Assembly (NCBI GenBank): GCA_022821265.1
Contig: JAJEDW010000076.1
Coordinates: forward strand, 1-49,106
Direction of reading: 5' to 3'
DNA from: Acidobacteriota bacterium
GTDB lineage: Bacteria; Acidobacteriota; Terriglobia; 20CM-2-55-15
DNA length: 49,106 nucleotides
Of this stretch, positions 1-7,713 are shown in pieces. Position 1 is the stretch's first letter. The number at the start of each line of letters is the position of its first letter. A program made the translations under genes and the position numbers. The notes below the pieces were generated by a model. It ran no database searches. It had not been told where the DNA came from and was given only the letters and a program-made list of their open reading frames with translations.

Positions 1-414
1 CGGGACACGGGCGTGCTGCTCAACGTTCGACCGCAGATCAACGACAGCGGCATGGTGACGCTTGAAATCAGTCAGGAGATCAGCCAGGCGGGCGCAAACA
101 ACACGTCCGGCATCGTGGCGCCGGTCATCGGAAAATCCAGCGTCACTTCGACGATCGTGGTCCAGGACGGGCAGACGATCGCGCTGGGCGGGTTCATTCG
201 CGAAACCCTGGAATACGGCCGCAACCGGGTCCCGGTGCTGGGCAGCATACCCGGGCTGGGCCTCCTGTTCGGGAACACGCGCGAACAGACGACGCGCTCG
301 GAGTTGATCCTGTTGATCACTCCCCGCGTCATTCGCGACTTCGACGCCGCGGCGGCCGTGACCGCGGAGCTGCAATCCAAGCTGGAAGAAGTCGAGGCGT
401 TTCTGAACGACTGA
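1..414 (+). CDS. gspD: GspD type II secretion secretin, C-terminal fragment (5' end outside window)
   Basis: This is the end of an outer-membrane secretin, the multimeric gate of the type II secretion system. The frame is open from base 1, so the gene begins upstream of the window; only the last 137 residues are present. The visible part is the conserved secretin core: a stretch with TLEISQEIS, then a strand-rich segment ending in VPVLGSIPGLGLLFG, and a SELILLITPRVI segment, which are hallmarks of the beta-barrel/lip region of GspD. The C-terminal tail of about 30 residues looks alpha-helical and resembles the S-domain region that pilotins bind, but I cannot prove a pilotin dependence. Four minor-pseudopilin genes of the same system lie convergently at 1433-3927, so a complete type II system is likely nearby. 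PilQ is the alternative, but the gsp neighbourhood favours GspD. Confidence 0.93.
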   Translation, partial: RDTGVLLNVRPQINDSGMVTLEISQEISQAGANNTSGIVAPVIGKSSVTSTIVVQDGQTIALGGFIRETLEYGRNRVPVLGSIPGLGLLFGNTREQTTRSELILLITPRVIRDFDAAAAVTAELQSKLEEVEAFLND

Positions 415-454
415 CTTCCGGACGGCGACGCGGACGCGAAGGAGTCGACGCGGC

Positions 455-1420
455 GTGGACATCATCAAGGAAATCGTCGACGTCGTCGACATCGAGATCG
501 AAGGCCTTCGGGAGGTCCGCGACCGGATATCCGGGCGCTTCGCCGAGGCGGTCGAGCTCATCGCGAACACCGACGGTCAGGTCTTCGTGACCGGCATCGG
601 GAAGTCCGGCATCATCGCCCAGAAGATCGCGGCGACGTTCCGGAGCACGGGCACGCCGGCGGTGTTCCTGCACGGCGGCGACGGGCTGCACGGCGACGTG
701 GGCATGATCGGAAACGGCGACGTCGTCATCGCCATCGGCAAGAGCGGCGAGACCTCGGAGCTGAACGCGCTCGTCCGGGCGGTTCGGGCCAACGGGGCCC
801 GCGTCGTATCGATGACGTCGAATCCGGACTCGTCGATGGCGGCGCTGTCCGAGATCGTCCTCACGCTCCCGGCCTCGCGCGAGGCCTGTCCGCTCAACCT
901 GACCCCGACCACCAGCACCACGATCGCGCTCGCCGTCGGCGACGGCATCGCGGTCGCCCTGATGAAGCTCAAGAACGTCTCGGAGGAAGACTTCGCGCGT
1001 CACCACCCCGGCGGGCAACTGGGGAAGCGGTTGCTGCTGAAGGTAGGGGACGTCATGCGCAAGGGGGCCGGGAATCCGGTCATTCCAGTCGACAGCAGCG
1101 TTCGCGAGATGCTGGCGCGGATCACGGCGTTCGAGGTCGGAGCGATCTCGATCGCCGGCGCCTCGGGCGAGCTGTTGGGCCTGGTCACCGACTACGACGT
1201 CCGCCGCGCGCTGGCCTCGGACCGCAACCTGCTGGACCTGACGATTCCCGAGCTGATGAACCCGGCGCCGGATACGATCGACGAGAACGAACGCGCGGTC
1301 ACGGCCCTGGAGAGAATGCGCAACCGGAGCAAGCCCACCGCGGTGCTGCCGGTGGTGGACAACGACGGCCGCCCGGTCGGCATGATCCACCTGCACGACC
1401 TGGTGGCCGCTGGTCTTTAG
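455..1420 (+). CDS. kdsD: Arabinose-5-phosphate isomerase (KdsD/GutQ type)
   Basis: Predicted cytoplasmic enzyme converting D-ribulose 5-phosphate to D-arabinose 5-phosphate, the first step towards KDO for lipopolysaccharide. The 321-residue length is normal for KdsD. An N-terminal SIS sugar-isomerase domain (about residues 35-170) carries GIGKSGIIAQK and the IGKSGETSEL phosphate-binding loops; the family signature HHPGGQLGKRLL follows at about 187-198, and two CBS domains fill the C-terminal third (VGDVM..., ELMNPAPDTI...). The start is GTG at 455 with AAGGAG at 439-444. It lies 40 bp downstream of gspD on the same strand and may be read through from it. It ends 12 bp before the convergent gspK stop. 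KDO synthesis implies a Gram-negative envelope with LPS, consistent with the type II secretion genes beside it. Confidence 0.96.
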   Translation: MDIIKEIVDVVDIEIEGLREVRDRISGRFAEAVELIANTDGQVFVTGIGKSGIIAQKIAATFRSTGTPAVFLHGGDGLHGDVGMIGNGDVVIAIGKSGETSELNALVRAVRANGARVVSMTSNPDSSMAALSEIVLTLPASREACPLNLTPTTSTTIALAVGDGIAVALMKLKNVSEEDFARHHPGGQLGKRLLLKVGDVMRKGAGNPVIPVDSSVREMLARITAFEVGAISIAGASGELLGLVTDYDVRRALASDRNLLDLTIPELMNPAPDTIDENERAVTALERMRNRSKPTAVLPVVDNDGRPVGMIHLHDLVAAGL

Positions 1421-1432
1421 GGGCCGGCCCGG

Positions 1433-2455
1433 TCAAGGACCCGCGAATTCCGGCAGGGCGTCGCGCTCCAGCCAGGCCTCCACTCGGCGAAGGACGAGGA
1501 GGCCCAGAATCAAGTCCTCCTCGATTCTGAACAGGAACTTCTGGCGGACGGCGCGCCGGACGCCGTCCGGGGTCCGGGCGACGGAAAGGATCGCGGGACT
1601 GTCCGGCTGGCCGAACTCCATGTAGTCCAACACCGCGGGAGGCAGCGGGCCGCCGGCCAGCCGGGCCATGTCTTCCGGTCCGGCGATCCGCCGTTCGCGC
1701 CTCTCGGCGACGATGCGATCGACGAGCCGCTGGGTCATTCCGGGGACGGCCGAAAGGGCCCGGCGCGGCGCCAGGTTGGGATCGATGCCCGGGCCGCCGT
1801 CGTCCGTCGTCACGAAAGCGTCCAGCCCGGGCCGCAATGTCACGGAGCCCGCCTCGTCGACGAGTCGGTCGATGAAGTCTCCGCGCGTCAGGCCGCGAAT
1901 CAGGAGCGGATCGGCGGCCCCCAGCCGGGCGTTGCGTGCGGCATAGCCCTGGGATGCGTAGCTGAACGATTCCGCCCCGCGCAGCGACAGCTGGTCGTCG
2001 ACGTCGCGCCAGTCCCCCACGGCCGCCGCGACGCGGCCGCCGGTGTCCGCATCCCCCGTCCAGCGCTCGAAGAAGCGTTCCAGGAGTGGAAGCGGCGCCG
2101 TCGAGAGGTTGATCTTCCCGTCGTCCCCCTCCAGGTACAGGTCCACCTGACCCTCCGGGATCTCGATCCGGTAATGGAAGTCCGGCAAGACGGGGGTGAC
2201 CGCGGCGGTCCCCAGCGTCGCGTCCGCCACCCGCCAGCCGTCGTCGACCACGAGGTACCGGGCGAACTCGACGCCGGATTCGGCCAGAAGCTCCGCCGAG
2301 AGGCTCTGGCGTTCCGCGATCGCCACCCGCGCCTCCGACCCGACCGAAGACGCCAGCGTCAGGCCGATGAGCGAGGCCATGGCCACGACCCACAGGACGA
2401 CGATCAGGACCATGCCCGAATCGGCGCGCCGGATATCGCTGGCCCGGCGGTTCAT
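1433..2455 (-). CDS. gspK: Type II secretion minor pseudopilin GspK
   Basis: Large minor pseudopilin that caps the tip of the type II pseudopilus together with GspI and GspJ. The 340-residue product has a short leader ending SGMVLIVVLWVV, the degenerate prepilin-peptidase site typical of GspK (no Glu+5 FTLIE box), then a hydrophobic helix (about residues 15-35) and ERQSLSAELLAESGVEFA. Further on are the GspK alpha-domain features, including DLYLEGDDGKINL, DWRDVDD and a saposin-like helical region with ALSAVPGMT. I chose the ATG at 2455 because it overlaps the gspJ stop (ATGA) and gives the expected leader; an upstream extension would have no leader. It is the last gene of the gspH-I-J-K string and converges on kdsD. 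Confidence 0.93.
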   Translation of the reverse strand: MNRRASDIRRADSGMVLIVVLWVVAMASLIGLTLASSVGSEARVAIAERQSLSAELLAESGVEFARYLVVDDGWRVADATLGTAAVTPVLPDFHYRIEIPEGQVDLYLEGDDGKINLSTAPLPLLERFFERWTGDADTGGRVAAAVGDWRDVDDQLSLRGAESFSYASQGYAARNARLGAADPLLIRGLTRGDFIDRLVDEAGSVTLRPGLDAFVTTDDGGPGIDPNLAPRRALSAVPGMTQRLVDRIVAERRERRIAGPEDMARLAGGPLPPAVLDYMEFGQPDSPAILSVARTPDGVRRAVRQKFLFRIEEDLILGLLVLRRVEAWLERDALPEFAGP

Positions 2456-3087
2456 TGCAGGCGGGCCCCTTCCCGGGTGGCTCGAAAGGACTCCAGCGCC
2501 ACGATCTCGTCGCCATCCGGCGCGGCGAAGCGAATCGCGACGGCGGCGGGCAACCCGTCCCGCGGATCCCATCGTTCCACCCAGCCGCGTTCCAGGCCCC
2601 CGGACCCGTCCTGGAAGTACCGAAACTCGACGCCGCCGGCCGCGAAGAGCCGCCCCGTCCAGTAGGGATCGGTTTCCGGGACGTTCTCGGGCGAGAGGAT
2701 GCGGTGTTCGGACACTTCGAGCGCCCCGCCGCGATCCGGCCCAACCGACGGTTCCCAGTTCCAGCGAATCCACCGCGGTATCGACGACGGACCGTCGGCG
2801 ATGCTGGTTGCGCTCACGAAGTCGATCCGGTCCGGGGCGCCGGAGAACGCGAGGACGCCGCCGGCGCCGACGAGCGGCAAGGCCGCCTGGAGTTGCTCCC
2901 GGGCAAGACGCACGGCCGTGTGGCGATCCCGCAACCGGTCGACGGCCGCGTTGCCCCGCGTCCAGGCCGCGATCCCGACACCCAGCGCCGAGAACGCGCC
3001 CACGGTCACGAGCGCCACGATGGCGAAGGCGACCACCACCTCGATCAGCGTGAAACCACGCCGGGATTCAGTCGAGGGCGACGGCAT
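2452..3087 (-). CDS. gspJ: Type II secretion minor pseudopilin GspJ
   Basis: Minor pseudopilin of the type II secretion tip complex. The 211-residue product has a short basic leader and a classical prepilin peptidase site, RRGFTLIEVVVAFAIVALV (residues 9-27), including the Glu at +5 of the mature protein and the hydrophobic N-terminal helix. The size and the position between gspI and gspK fit GspJ. Its start overlaps the end of gspI by 20 bp, and its TGA overlaps the gspK ATG by 4 bp, which points to translational coupling in a single transcript. The C-terminal domain is beta-rich and has no catalytic residues expected. Confidence 0.92.
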   Translation of the reverse strand: MPSPSTESRRGFTLIEVVVAFAIVALVTVGAFSALGVGIAAWTRGNAAVDRLRDRHTAVRLAREQLQAALPLVGAGGVLAFSGAPDRIDFVSATSIADGPSSIPRWIRWNWEPSVGPDRGGALEVSEHRILSPENVPETDPYWTGRLFAAGGVEFRYFQDGSGGLERGWVERWDPRDGLPAAVAIRFAAPDGDEIVALESFRATREGARLQ

Positions 3088-3490
3088 CGAGCTGGTCGGC
3101 CAACCGCGCGCCTTCCGGCGGCGGGGCTTCCTGAAAACGGTAGGTGTGGAACGTCATCTCGGCGCCGTCGCCGCGGACCGTGACGGAAACCCGGACGATG
3201 TGCTCGGACACCGACTCGCGGTCGCCGGCGAAGAACGATGTCTGGACACGCCACTCCGCCCCGTCCGCGAATCGGCCCGCCGCCTCCTGATCGGCGGGCA
3301 ACGCCTCGACCAGCTTCACCTCGGCCAGCTTGGACCGCGCATGGCGGGTGAGCACATGGGCGGCTTCGACGCGGGAAATGCCCCGGAGCGATACCGACAT
3401 CTGCGCGAAGATCGCGGTGAGGGTCAATCCGAGGATCGTCGTCGCCACGAGGACTTCGATCAACGTGAACCCGCCCTCGACGCGCTTCAC
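3068..3490 (-). CDS. gspI: Type II secretion minor pseudopilin GspI
   Basis: Minor pseudopilin that nucleates the GspI-J-K tip complex of the type II secretion pseudopilus. The 140-residue protein has the leader MKRVEGG followed by FTLIEVLVATTILGLTL, the prepilin peptidase cleavage site and hydrophobic helix. The mature globular part contains ISRVEAAHVLTRHARSKLAE, which resembles the GspI segment after the helix. Start is GTG at 3490, overlapping the gspH stop codon by 4 bp (GTGA); the 3' end overlaps gspJ by 20 bp. The length of about 120-140 residues matches the family. Confidence 0.93.
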   Translation of the reverse strand: MKRVEGGFTLIEVLVATTILGLTLTAIFAQMSVSLRGISRVEAAHVLTRHARSKLAEVKLVEALPADQEAAGRFADGAEWRVQTSFFAGDRESVSEHIVRVSVTVRGDGAEMTFHTYRFQEAPPPEGARLADQLDAVALD

Positions 3491-3927
3491 GGCGCCTCCT
3501 CGACGAAGCGGATCGCGCCCGGCGCCGGCCCCAGTTCGACGACGCCCCGGCGGCCGCGCCGGTTCTCCAGTTCCAGGCGTTCCGGCCCGACGATCTGCCC
3601 GGAGCCGAGCAGCAGGTAAGTCACCGGGGCCCCGTCACCGATGCGGATCGAGGCATCCAGCGCCGTCCGACGCGAGGACCCGGCGCCGATGAGAACCGCC
3701 TCCCCGTCTTCGACGCGCACGGCCAGGGATTCCTGCCGCATGCGCGCGTCCGCCTGCGTTCGCCGCAACACGGAGACGATCTGCCGTCCGGTCGAACGCA
3801 GCGTCATGTTCTCGAGCCCCGCGCCGATCGACGGGCCGACGAACGCCGCGGCCAGCGCGACGAGGGCCACGACGACGAGCGTCTCGATCAGGGAGATGCC
3901 GGATGTGCGGCGGACAGTGACCTTCAT
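3487..3927 (-). CDS. gspH: Type II secretion minor pseudopilin GspH
   Basis: Minor pseudopilin, 146 residues, first gene of the H-I-J-K string. The cleavage region reads RTSGISLIETLVVVALVAL: it keeps Gly-1 and Glu+5 but has ISLIET in place of the usual FTLIEV. The LRSTGRQIVSVLRRTQADAR helix just after the membrane helix is characteristic of GspH/FimT-type pseudopilins. I chose ATG 3927, preceded by GAGGG, rather than an upstream in-frame start at 3993, because the longer form would add 22 residues before the leader. An aminotransferase gene ends 69 bp upstream on the same strand and may belong to the same transcript. The major pseudopilin gspG is not in the window. Confidence 0.88.
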   Translation of the reverse strand: MKVTVRRTSGISLIETLVVVALVALAAAFVGPSIGAGLENMTLRSTGRQIVSVLRRTQADARMRQESLAVRVEDGEAVLIGAGSSRRTALDASIRIGDGAPVTYLLLGSGQIVGPERLELENRRGRRGVVELGPAPGAIRFVEEAP

Positions 3928-3996
3928 TGCGCCCTCGCGGTTCAAGGACGCCTGGGGAGGCCGAAAAGACGAATGCCGGGGACGAACTCGCACGCC

Positions 3997-5109
3997 TTAC
4001 CCGGCCGGACGGCCACGGCGGAACTCGCGGACGCGTTCGATGACGTAGTCCACCTCCGCGTCGCGGAGCTCGGGGAAGATCGGTAGCGCCAGGCACGTCC
4101 GGGCGGCCTCCTCGGCCGCGGGACAGTCTCCGGGACGGCCCGTCATCGGCGCCAGCCCTTCCTGCAAGTGGAGCGGGACCGGGTAGTAGATGCGCGTCCC
4201 GACCCCGTGATCGCGGAGATGAGCGGCCAGCCCGTCCCGGTCGGAAGCGCGGATCACGAACTGGTGATACACGGGCCGGTTGAACGCGCTCGGCGCGGGA
4301 ACGCCCACGATCCCGTCCAGGCCCGTTCGATACCGATCGGCGATCGCCCGGCGCCGCGCGTTCCATTCCTCGACATGCGGCAGGCGCACGCGGAGGGCGG
4401 CGGCCTGGATCGCGTCCAGCCGGCTGTTGACGCCCAGGATCGCGTGACGGTAACCGCCCCCGTCGCCGTGGACGCGCAGCAGCCGCAGGCGGCGCGCCAC
4501 GGCGTCGTCTCCGGTCACCACCATGCCGGCGTCGCCGATCGCCGCCAGGTTCTTGGTGGGATAGAACGAGAGGCACCCGGAGAAGCCCATCGTCCCCGCG
4601 CACCGCCCCCGGTGACGGGCGCCGAACGCCTGCGCGGCGTCTTCGATGACCGGCACGCCGTATTCGTCGGCGATGGCCCGGATACGGCGCATGTCCGCAC
4701 AGTCGCCGTAGAGATGCGCCACGACGACGGCCCGCGTCCCGGACGTGATCCGGCGGCGCAGGTCGTCGGGATCCACCTGGAAGGTGTCGACGTCGATGTC
4801 GGCGAAGACGACGCGGGCCCCGAGCCGCAGCGGCGACGACGCGGTCGAGAAGAAGGAGAACGCCGGGACGATCACCTCGTCGCCGGGCCCGATCCCTGCC
4901 GCCATCAGCGAGAGCAGGAGCGCGTCGGACCCGGACGCGACGCCGACGGCGTGCTTCACGTCGAGCGAGGCGGCGACCTTCCGTTCCGCGTCGTCGACGA
5001 CCGCGCCCAGGACGAACCGGTTGGAGTCCACCACGTCCATCAGCGCCCGGGACAGGTCGTCCCTCAACCGCCGGGTCTGACGCCCCAGATCGAAGAACGG
5101 CACCGTCAT
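3997..5109 (-). CDS. DegT/DnrJ/EryC1/StrS-family sugar aminotransferase
   Basis: PLP-dependent aminotransferase of the fold-type I DegT/DnrJ/EryC1/StrS family, which normally transfers an amino group to a keto-sugar nucleotide for O-antigen, surface glycans or protein glycosylation. The 370-residue protein starts with MTVPFFDLGRQ, has the cofactor-binding GSDALLLSL segment (60-68), VIEDAAQAFGA with Asp157 and Gln160, and SFYPTKNLAAIGDAG with the Schiff-base Lys186. The C-terminal GTRIYYPVPLHLQ and CLALPIFPEL motifs are typical. The length is normal. The start ATG 5109 gives the conserved N-terminus; no strong ribosome site is seen. Its exact sugar substrate cannot be assigned. It lies directly upstream of gspH on the same strand; whether this is functional linkage or chance is open. 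Confidence 0.93.
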   Translation of the reverse strand: MTVPFFDLGRQTRRLRDDLSRALMDVVDSNRFVLGAVVDDAERKVAASLDVKHAVGVASGSDALLLSLMAAGIGPGDEVIVPAFSFFSTASSPLRLGARVVFADIDVDTFQVDPDDLRRRITSGTRAVVVAHLYGDCADMRRIRAIADEYGVPVIEDAAQAFGARHRGRCAGTMGFSGCLSFYPTKNLAAIGDAGMVVTGDDAVARRLRLLRVHGDGGGYRHAILGVNSRLDAIQAAALRVRLPHVEEWNARRRAIADRYRTGLDGIVGVPAPSAFNRPVYHQFVIRASDRDGLAAHLRDHGVGTRIYYPVPLHLQEGLAPMTGRPGDCPAAEEAARTCLALPIFPELRDAEVDYVIERVREFRRGRPAG

Positions 5110-5281
5110 GCCGGCGGCCCGTTGCCGGGACTCCCCGCGACCATCCGTCTCCCGTGGCTCGTTCACGCGGCTTCCGCCCAACCTTCCCGCCGGATCATCG
5201 TCGAAACATATTCGGGCATGGCGACAGCAGCGTACGGGCTCGTATCGGTTAAAATCAACAGACCCGACCGTGGAGCGCATC

Positions 5282-6106
5282 ATGACTTCGAACCGAATAG
5301 CCCGTTGGCTTCCCATCGTGTTTCTCGTCCCGGCCGTCTCCGTCACCGATGGTTGGGCCCAGGAGGGCGAGCTCCGGGACGAACCGCCGCCGATACCGGT
5401 CGAGCAGATTATCGACCAGTTCGTCGCCAAGGAGACCGAGTTCGCCCGGGCCCGGGCCAACTACACGTACCGGCAGGACATCACGGTTCACGAGCTGGAC
5501 GCGGACGATCGCGTCGGCGGCGAGTACCGGATGGTGAGCGAGATCCTGTTCGAGGACAACGGCCGGACACGGACCGAGCGGATCGTCTTCGCACCGCCGA
5601 ACACGCTGGACCGGATCCAGTTGACGCCCCAGGACCTGGAGCGGTACGAGTCGATCCAGCCGTTCGTGATGACCGAAGCGGAGGTCCATCTCTACGACAT
5701 CGAATACGTCGGCAAGCAGCAGATCGACGAGATCGACTGTTACGTCTTCGAGGTCGGACCCCGGGTGATGGAGGACGACGAGCTCTACTTCGAAGGCCGG
5801 ATCTGGGTGGACGATCTCGATCTCCAGATCGTGAAGACGTTCGGGAAGACCGTCCCGGACATCCGTGACGGAGACCAGGACAACCTGTTCCCGCGTTTCG
5901 AGACCTATCGCGAGCAGATCGACGGCGTGTACTGGTTCCCGACCTACACGCGCGCGCTCGACACGCTCGAGTTCCGGACCGGACCCGTGCGCATCCGCGA
6001 AGTCATCCGCTACGAGGACTACCAGCGATTCGAGGCCGACGTGTCGCTGACCTTCGGCGAGGAAGTCGAGGTGGACGCGCCGGAGGCTGAGGAACCCGAC
6101 AACTGA
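5282..6106 (+). CDS. Exported outer-membrane lipoprotein-sorting-like protein (LolA/RseB-like fold)
   Basis: 274-residue protein with a signal peptide (hydrophobic WLPIVFLVPAVSV, predicted cut near WAQ/EG). The mature part resembles the acidobacterial group labelled 'outer membrane lipoprotein-sorting protein': alternating strands such as ANYTYRQDITVHELD, GGEYRMVSEILFE, CYVFEVGPR and YFEGRIWVDDLDLQIVKTFG, which suit the half-barrel seen in LolA, LppX and RseB/MucB. It probably binds a lipid or lipidated partner in the periplasm; that is inference from fold resemblance. The ATG at 5282 has GGAG at 5272-5275, and TAAAAT at 5250-5255 could be a -10 box. It is monocistronic, diverging from the aminotransferase and converging on the sulfatase operon. 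The tail is very acidic. Confidence 0.72.
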   Translation: MTSNRIARWLPIVFLVPAVSVTDGWAQEGELRDEPPPIPVEQIIDQFVAKETEFARARANYTYRQDITVHELDADDRVGGEYRMVSEILFEDNGRTRTERIVFAPPNTLDRIQLTPQDLERYESIQPFVMTEAEVHLYDIEYVGKQQIDEIDCYVFEVGPRVMEDDELYFEGRIWVDDLDLQIVKTFGKTVPDIRDGDQDNLFPRFETYREQIDGVYWFPTYTRALDTLEFRTGPVRIREVIRYEDYQRFEADVSLTFGEEVEVDAPEAEEPDN

Positions 6107-6129
6107 GACCCGGCCGACGCCGGAGCAGG

Positions 6130-7710
6130 CTAGGGCAAGAGCGCCGTCAACTCCGACTCGATTTCCGGATACGCGTCTGACAGGTCCGTGGTTTCGCCCG
6201 GATCGTCGGCCAGGTTGAACAACATCCATTCCGTGGGCGCGGCGCCGTCCGGCCCACCCACCGGCGGCCCGTCGATGATCTTCCACGGCCACCGCACCAG
6301 GGCGCGGCGCCGCGCGGTCAACAACGGCACGGCCTCCGCGTGCACCGGCGCCGTGTCGCCCTCGACGCGCCCCCAGAAGGAGCGGCCCCGCACCGGCACG
6401 ACGTTGCGACCCTCGAAAACGGGGCCGGGAGGGTCCCCTCCCGCGATTTCGACGAAGGTCGGGAGCACGTCCATGACGGTGAGGTACGTGCGGTCCAGGC
6501 CGCCCGGCCCCGCGACCGACGGGTGGCGCACGATGGCCGACGACAACGTCCCCCCCGAGTGCAGGGAACTCTTGGTATCCCGGTAGGGGGCCATCGCCGC
6601 TTCGGCCCAACCCTGCCCGTAACCGACGAAGGAATCCGAACGGCCCACGTTGGCCAGGCTGTTGTCCTCCACGCCCCGCGGGATCGTTTGGGGATTGGGG
6701 TCCCGTTCCCCTCCGGCCGCGCCGTTGTCCGACATGAAGACGATCACCGTGTCATCCAGCGCGCCGGACTCCTCCAGGTAATCGATCAGCCGGCCCGCGT
6801 GGAAGTCCATGTTCTCGACCATGGCGGCGTAGATCTCCATGGTCCGGGCCGACATGCGCTTCTCCGCGTCGTCCAGCGTGTCCCAGCGCGCCGCGCTGCT
6901 GACGTAGTTCTCGAGACCCAGGCCCTCGGGCAGGACGCCCAACTCCGCCGCTCGGCTCACCCGGTTTTCGCGCAGGACGTCGTATCCCGCGTCGTAGCGG
7001 CCGCGATATCGGTCGATCCAGTCCTCCGGGACCTGCAGCGGCCAGTGCGGGGCGGTCAGCGCAAGATAACCGAACCAAGGAACGCCGTCGCCCGCGTTCC
7101 GCTCGATCTGCTCGATGAGCTTGTCGGTGTACAGCCTCGTGGAGTACCAACCCTCCGGCGGGTCCCTGCGTTCGCCGTTCTCGCGATAGGCCACCGCCGT
7201 CGGAGGAAAGTTGCTCGGGCCCAGATGACTGTCTCCCGCCCTCACCAGCGCGTAGGTCGACTCGAAACCGCGGCGCGAGGGACTGTCCTGGACCTCGATC
7301 CCGAGGTTCCACTTGCCCGCCATGTAGGTGTGGTAACCCAGAGCCCGGATGCGTTCCGGGAGCAGAGCCACCTCCGGGAGAGGCGGGTCGTCGAGCCCGA
7401 GGACGCCGGCTTCGACGGTCGTCGTGCCGGACATCAGCATGCCTCGAGTGGGCGCACAGCTTGGCCCGACGTGGAAGTTGGTGAATCGGACGCCCTCGAA
7501 GGCCAGACGGTCGAGGTTGGGGGTCGCGATCTCGCCGCCGAACGATCCCAGATCCGTGTACCCCATGTCGTCGGCGAGGATCAGAAGGATGTTCGGCCGC
7601 GCCTGGCCGGGTCCGGCCGTCGACGCCGGGTCTTCGTCTTGCGCGCCGCAACCCGCCGTCATCGCGACAAGAATGGACCACACCGCCCGCCGTCTGATGA
7701 ACACCGGCAT
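6130..7710 (-). CDS. Sulfatase (arylsulfatase family), predicted lipoprotein
   Basis: Sulfate-ester hydrolase of the type I formylglycine family, 526 residues. It has NILLILADDMGYTDLG (metal-binding Asp pair) near residue 40 and the maturation motif C-A-P-T-R with Cys85 as the residue converted to formylglycine. It also has AGKWNLG for the Lys/His region, although the usual GKWHLG histidine is Asn here, and VIFMSDNGA for the second metal site. The N-terminus ends MTAGC, a lipobox, so the protein is probably membrane-anchored and faces the periplasm or outside. It lies 3 bp downstream of the TolB-like gene and has its own TAGGGA ribosome site. No formylglycine-generating enzyme is in the window. 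The natural substrate (polysaccharide, steroid or aryl sulfate) cannot be read from sequence. Confidence 0.93.
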   Translation of the reverse strand: MPVFIRRRAVWSILVAMTAGCGAQDEDPASTAGPGQARPNILLILADDMGYTDLGSFGGEIATPNLDRLAFEGVRFTNFHVGPSCAPTRGMLMSGTTTVEAGVLGLDDPPLPEVALLPERIRALGYHTYMAGKWNLGIEVQDSPSRRGFESTYALVRAGDSHLGPSNFPPTAVAYRENGERRDPPEGWYSTRLYTDKLIEQIERNAGDGVPWFGYLALTAPHWPLQVPEDWIDRYRGRYDAGYDVLRENRVSRAAELGVLPEGLGLENYVSSAARWDTLDDAEKRMSARTMEIYAAMVENMDFHAGRLIDYLEESGALDDTVIVFMSDNGAAGGERDPNPQTIPRGVEDNSLANVGRSDSFVGYGQGWAEAAMAPYRDTKSSLHSGGTLSSAIVRHPSVAGPGGLDRTYLTVMDVLPTFVEIAGGDPPGPVFEGRNVVPVRGRSFWGRVEGDTAPVHAEAVPLLTARRRALVRWPWKIIDGPPVGGPDGAAPTEWMLFNLADDPGETTDLSDAYPEIESELTALLP

Positions 7711-7713
7711 TCC

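Noticed and set aside
1421..1430. GGGCCGGCCC palindrome between kdsD and gspK
   Set aside because: A 10-bp palindrome is easily expected in this G+C content, and it is too short for a confident terminator.
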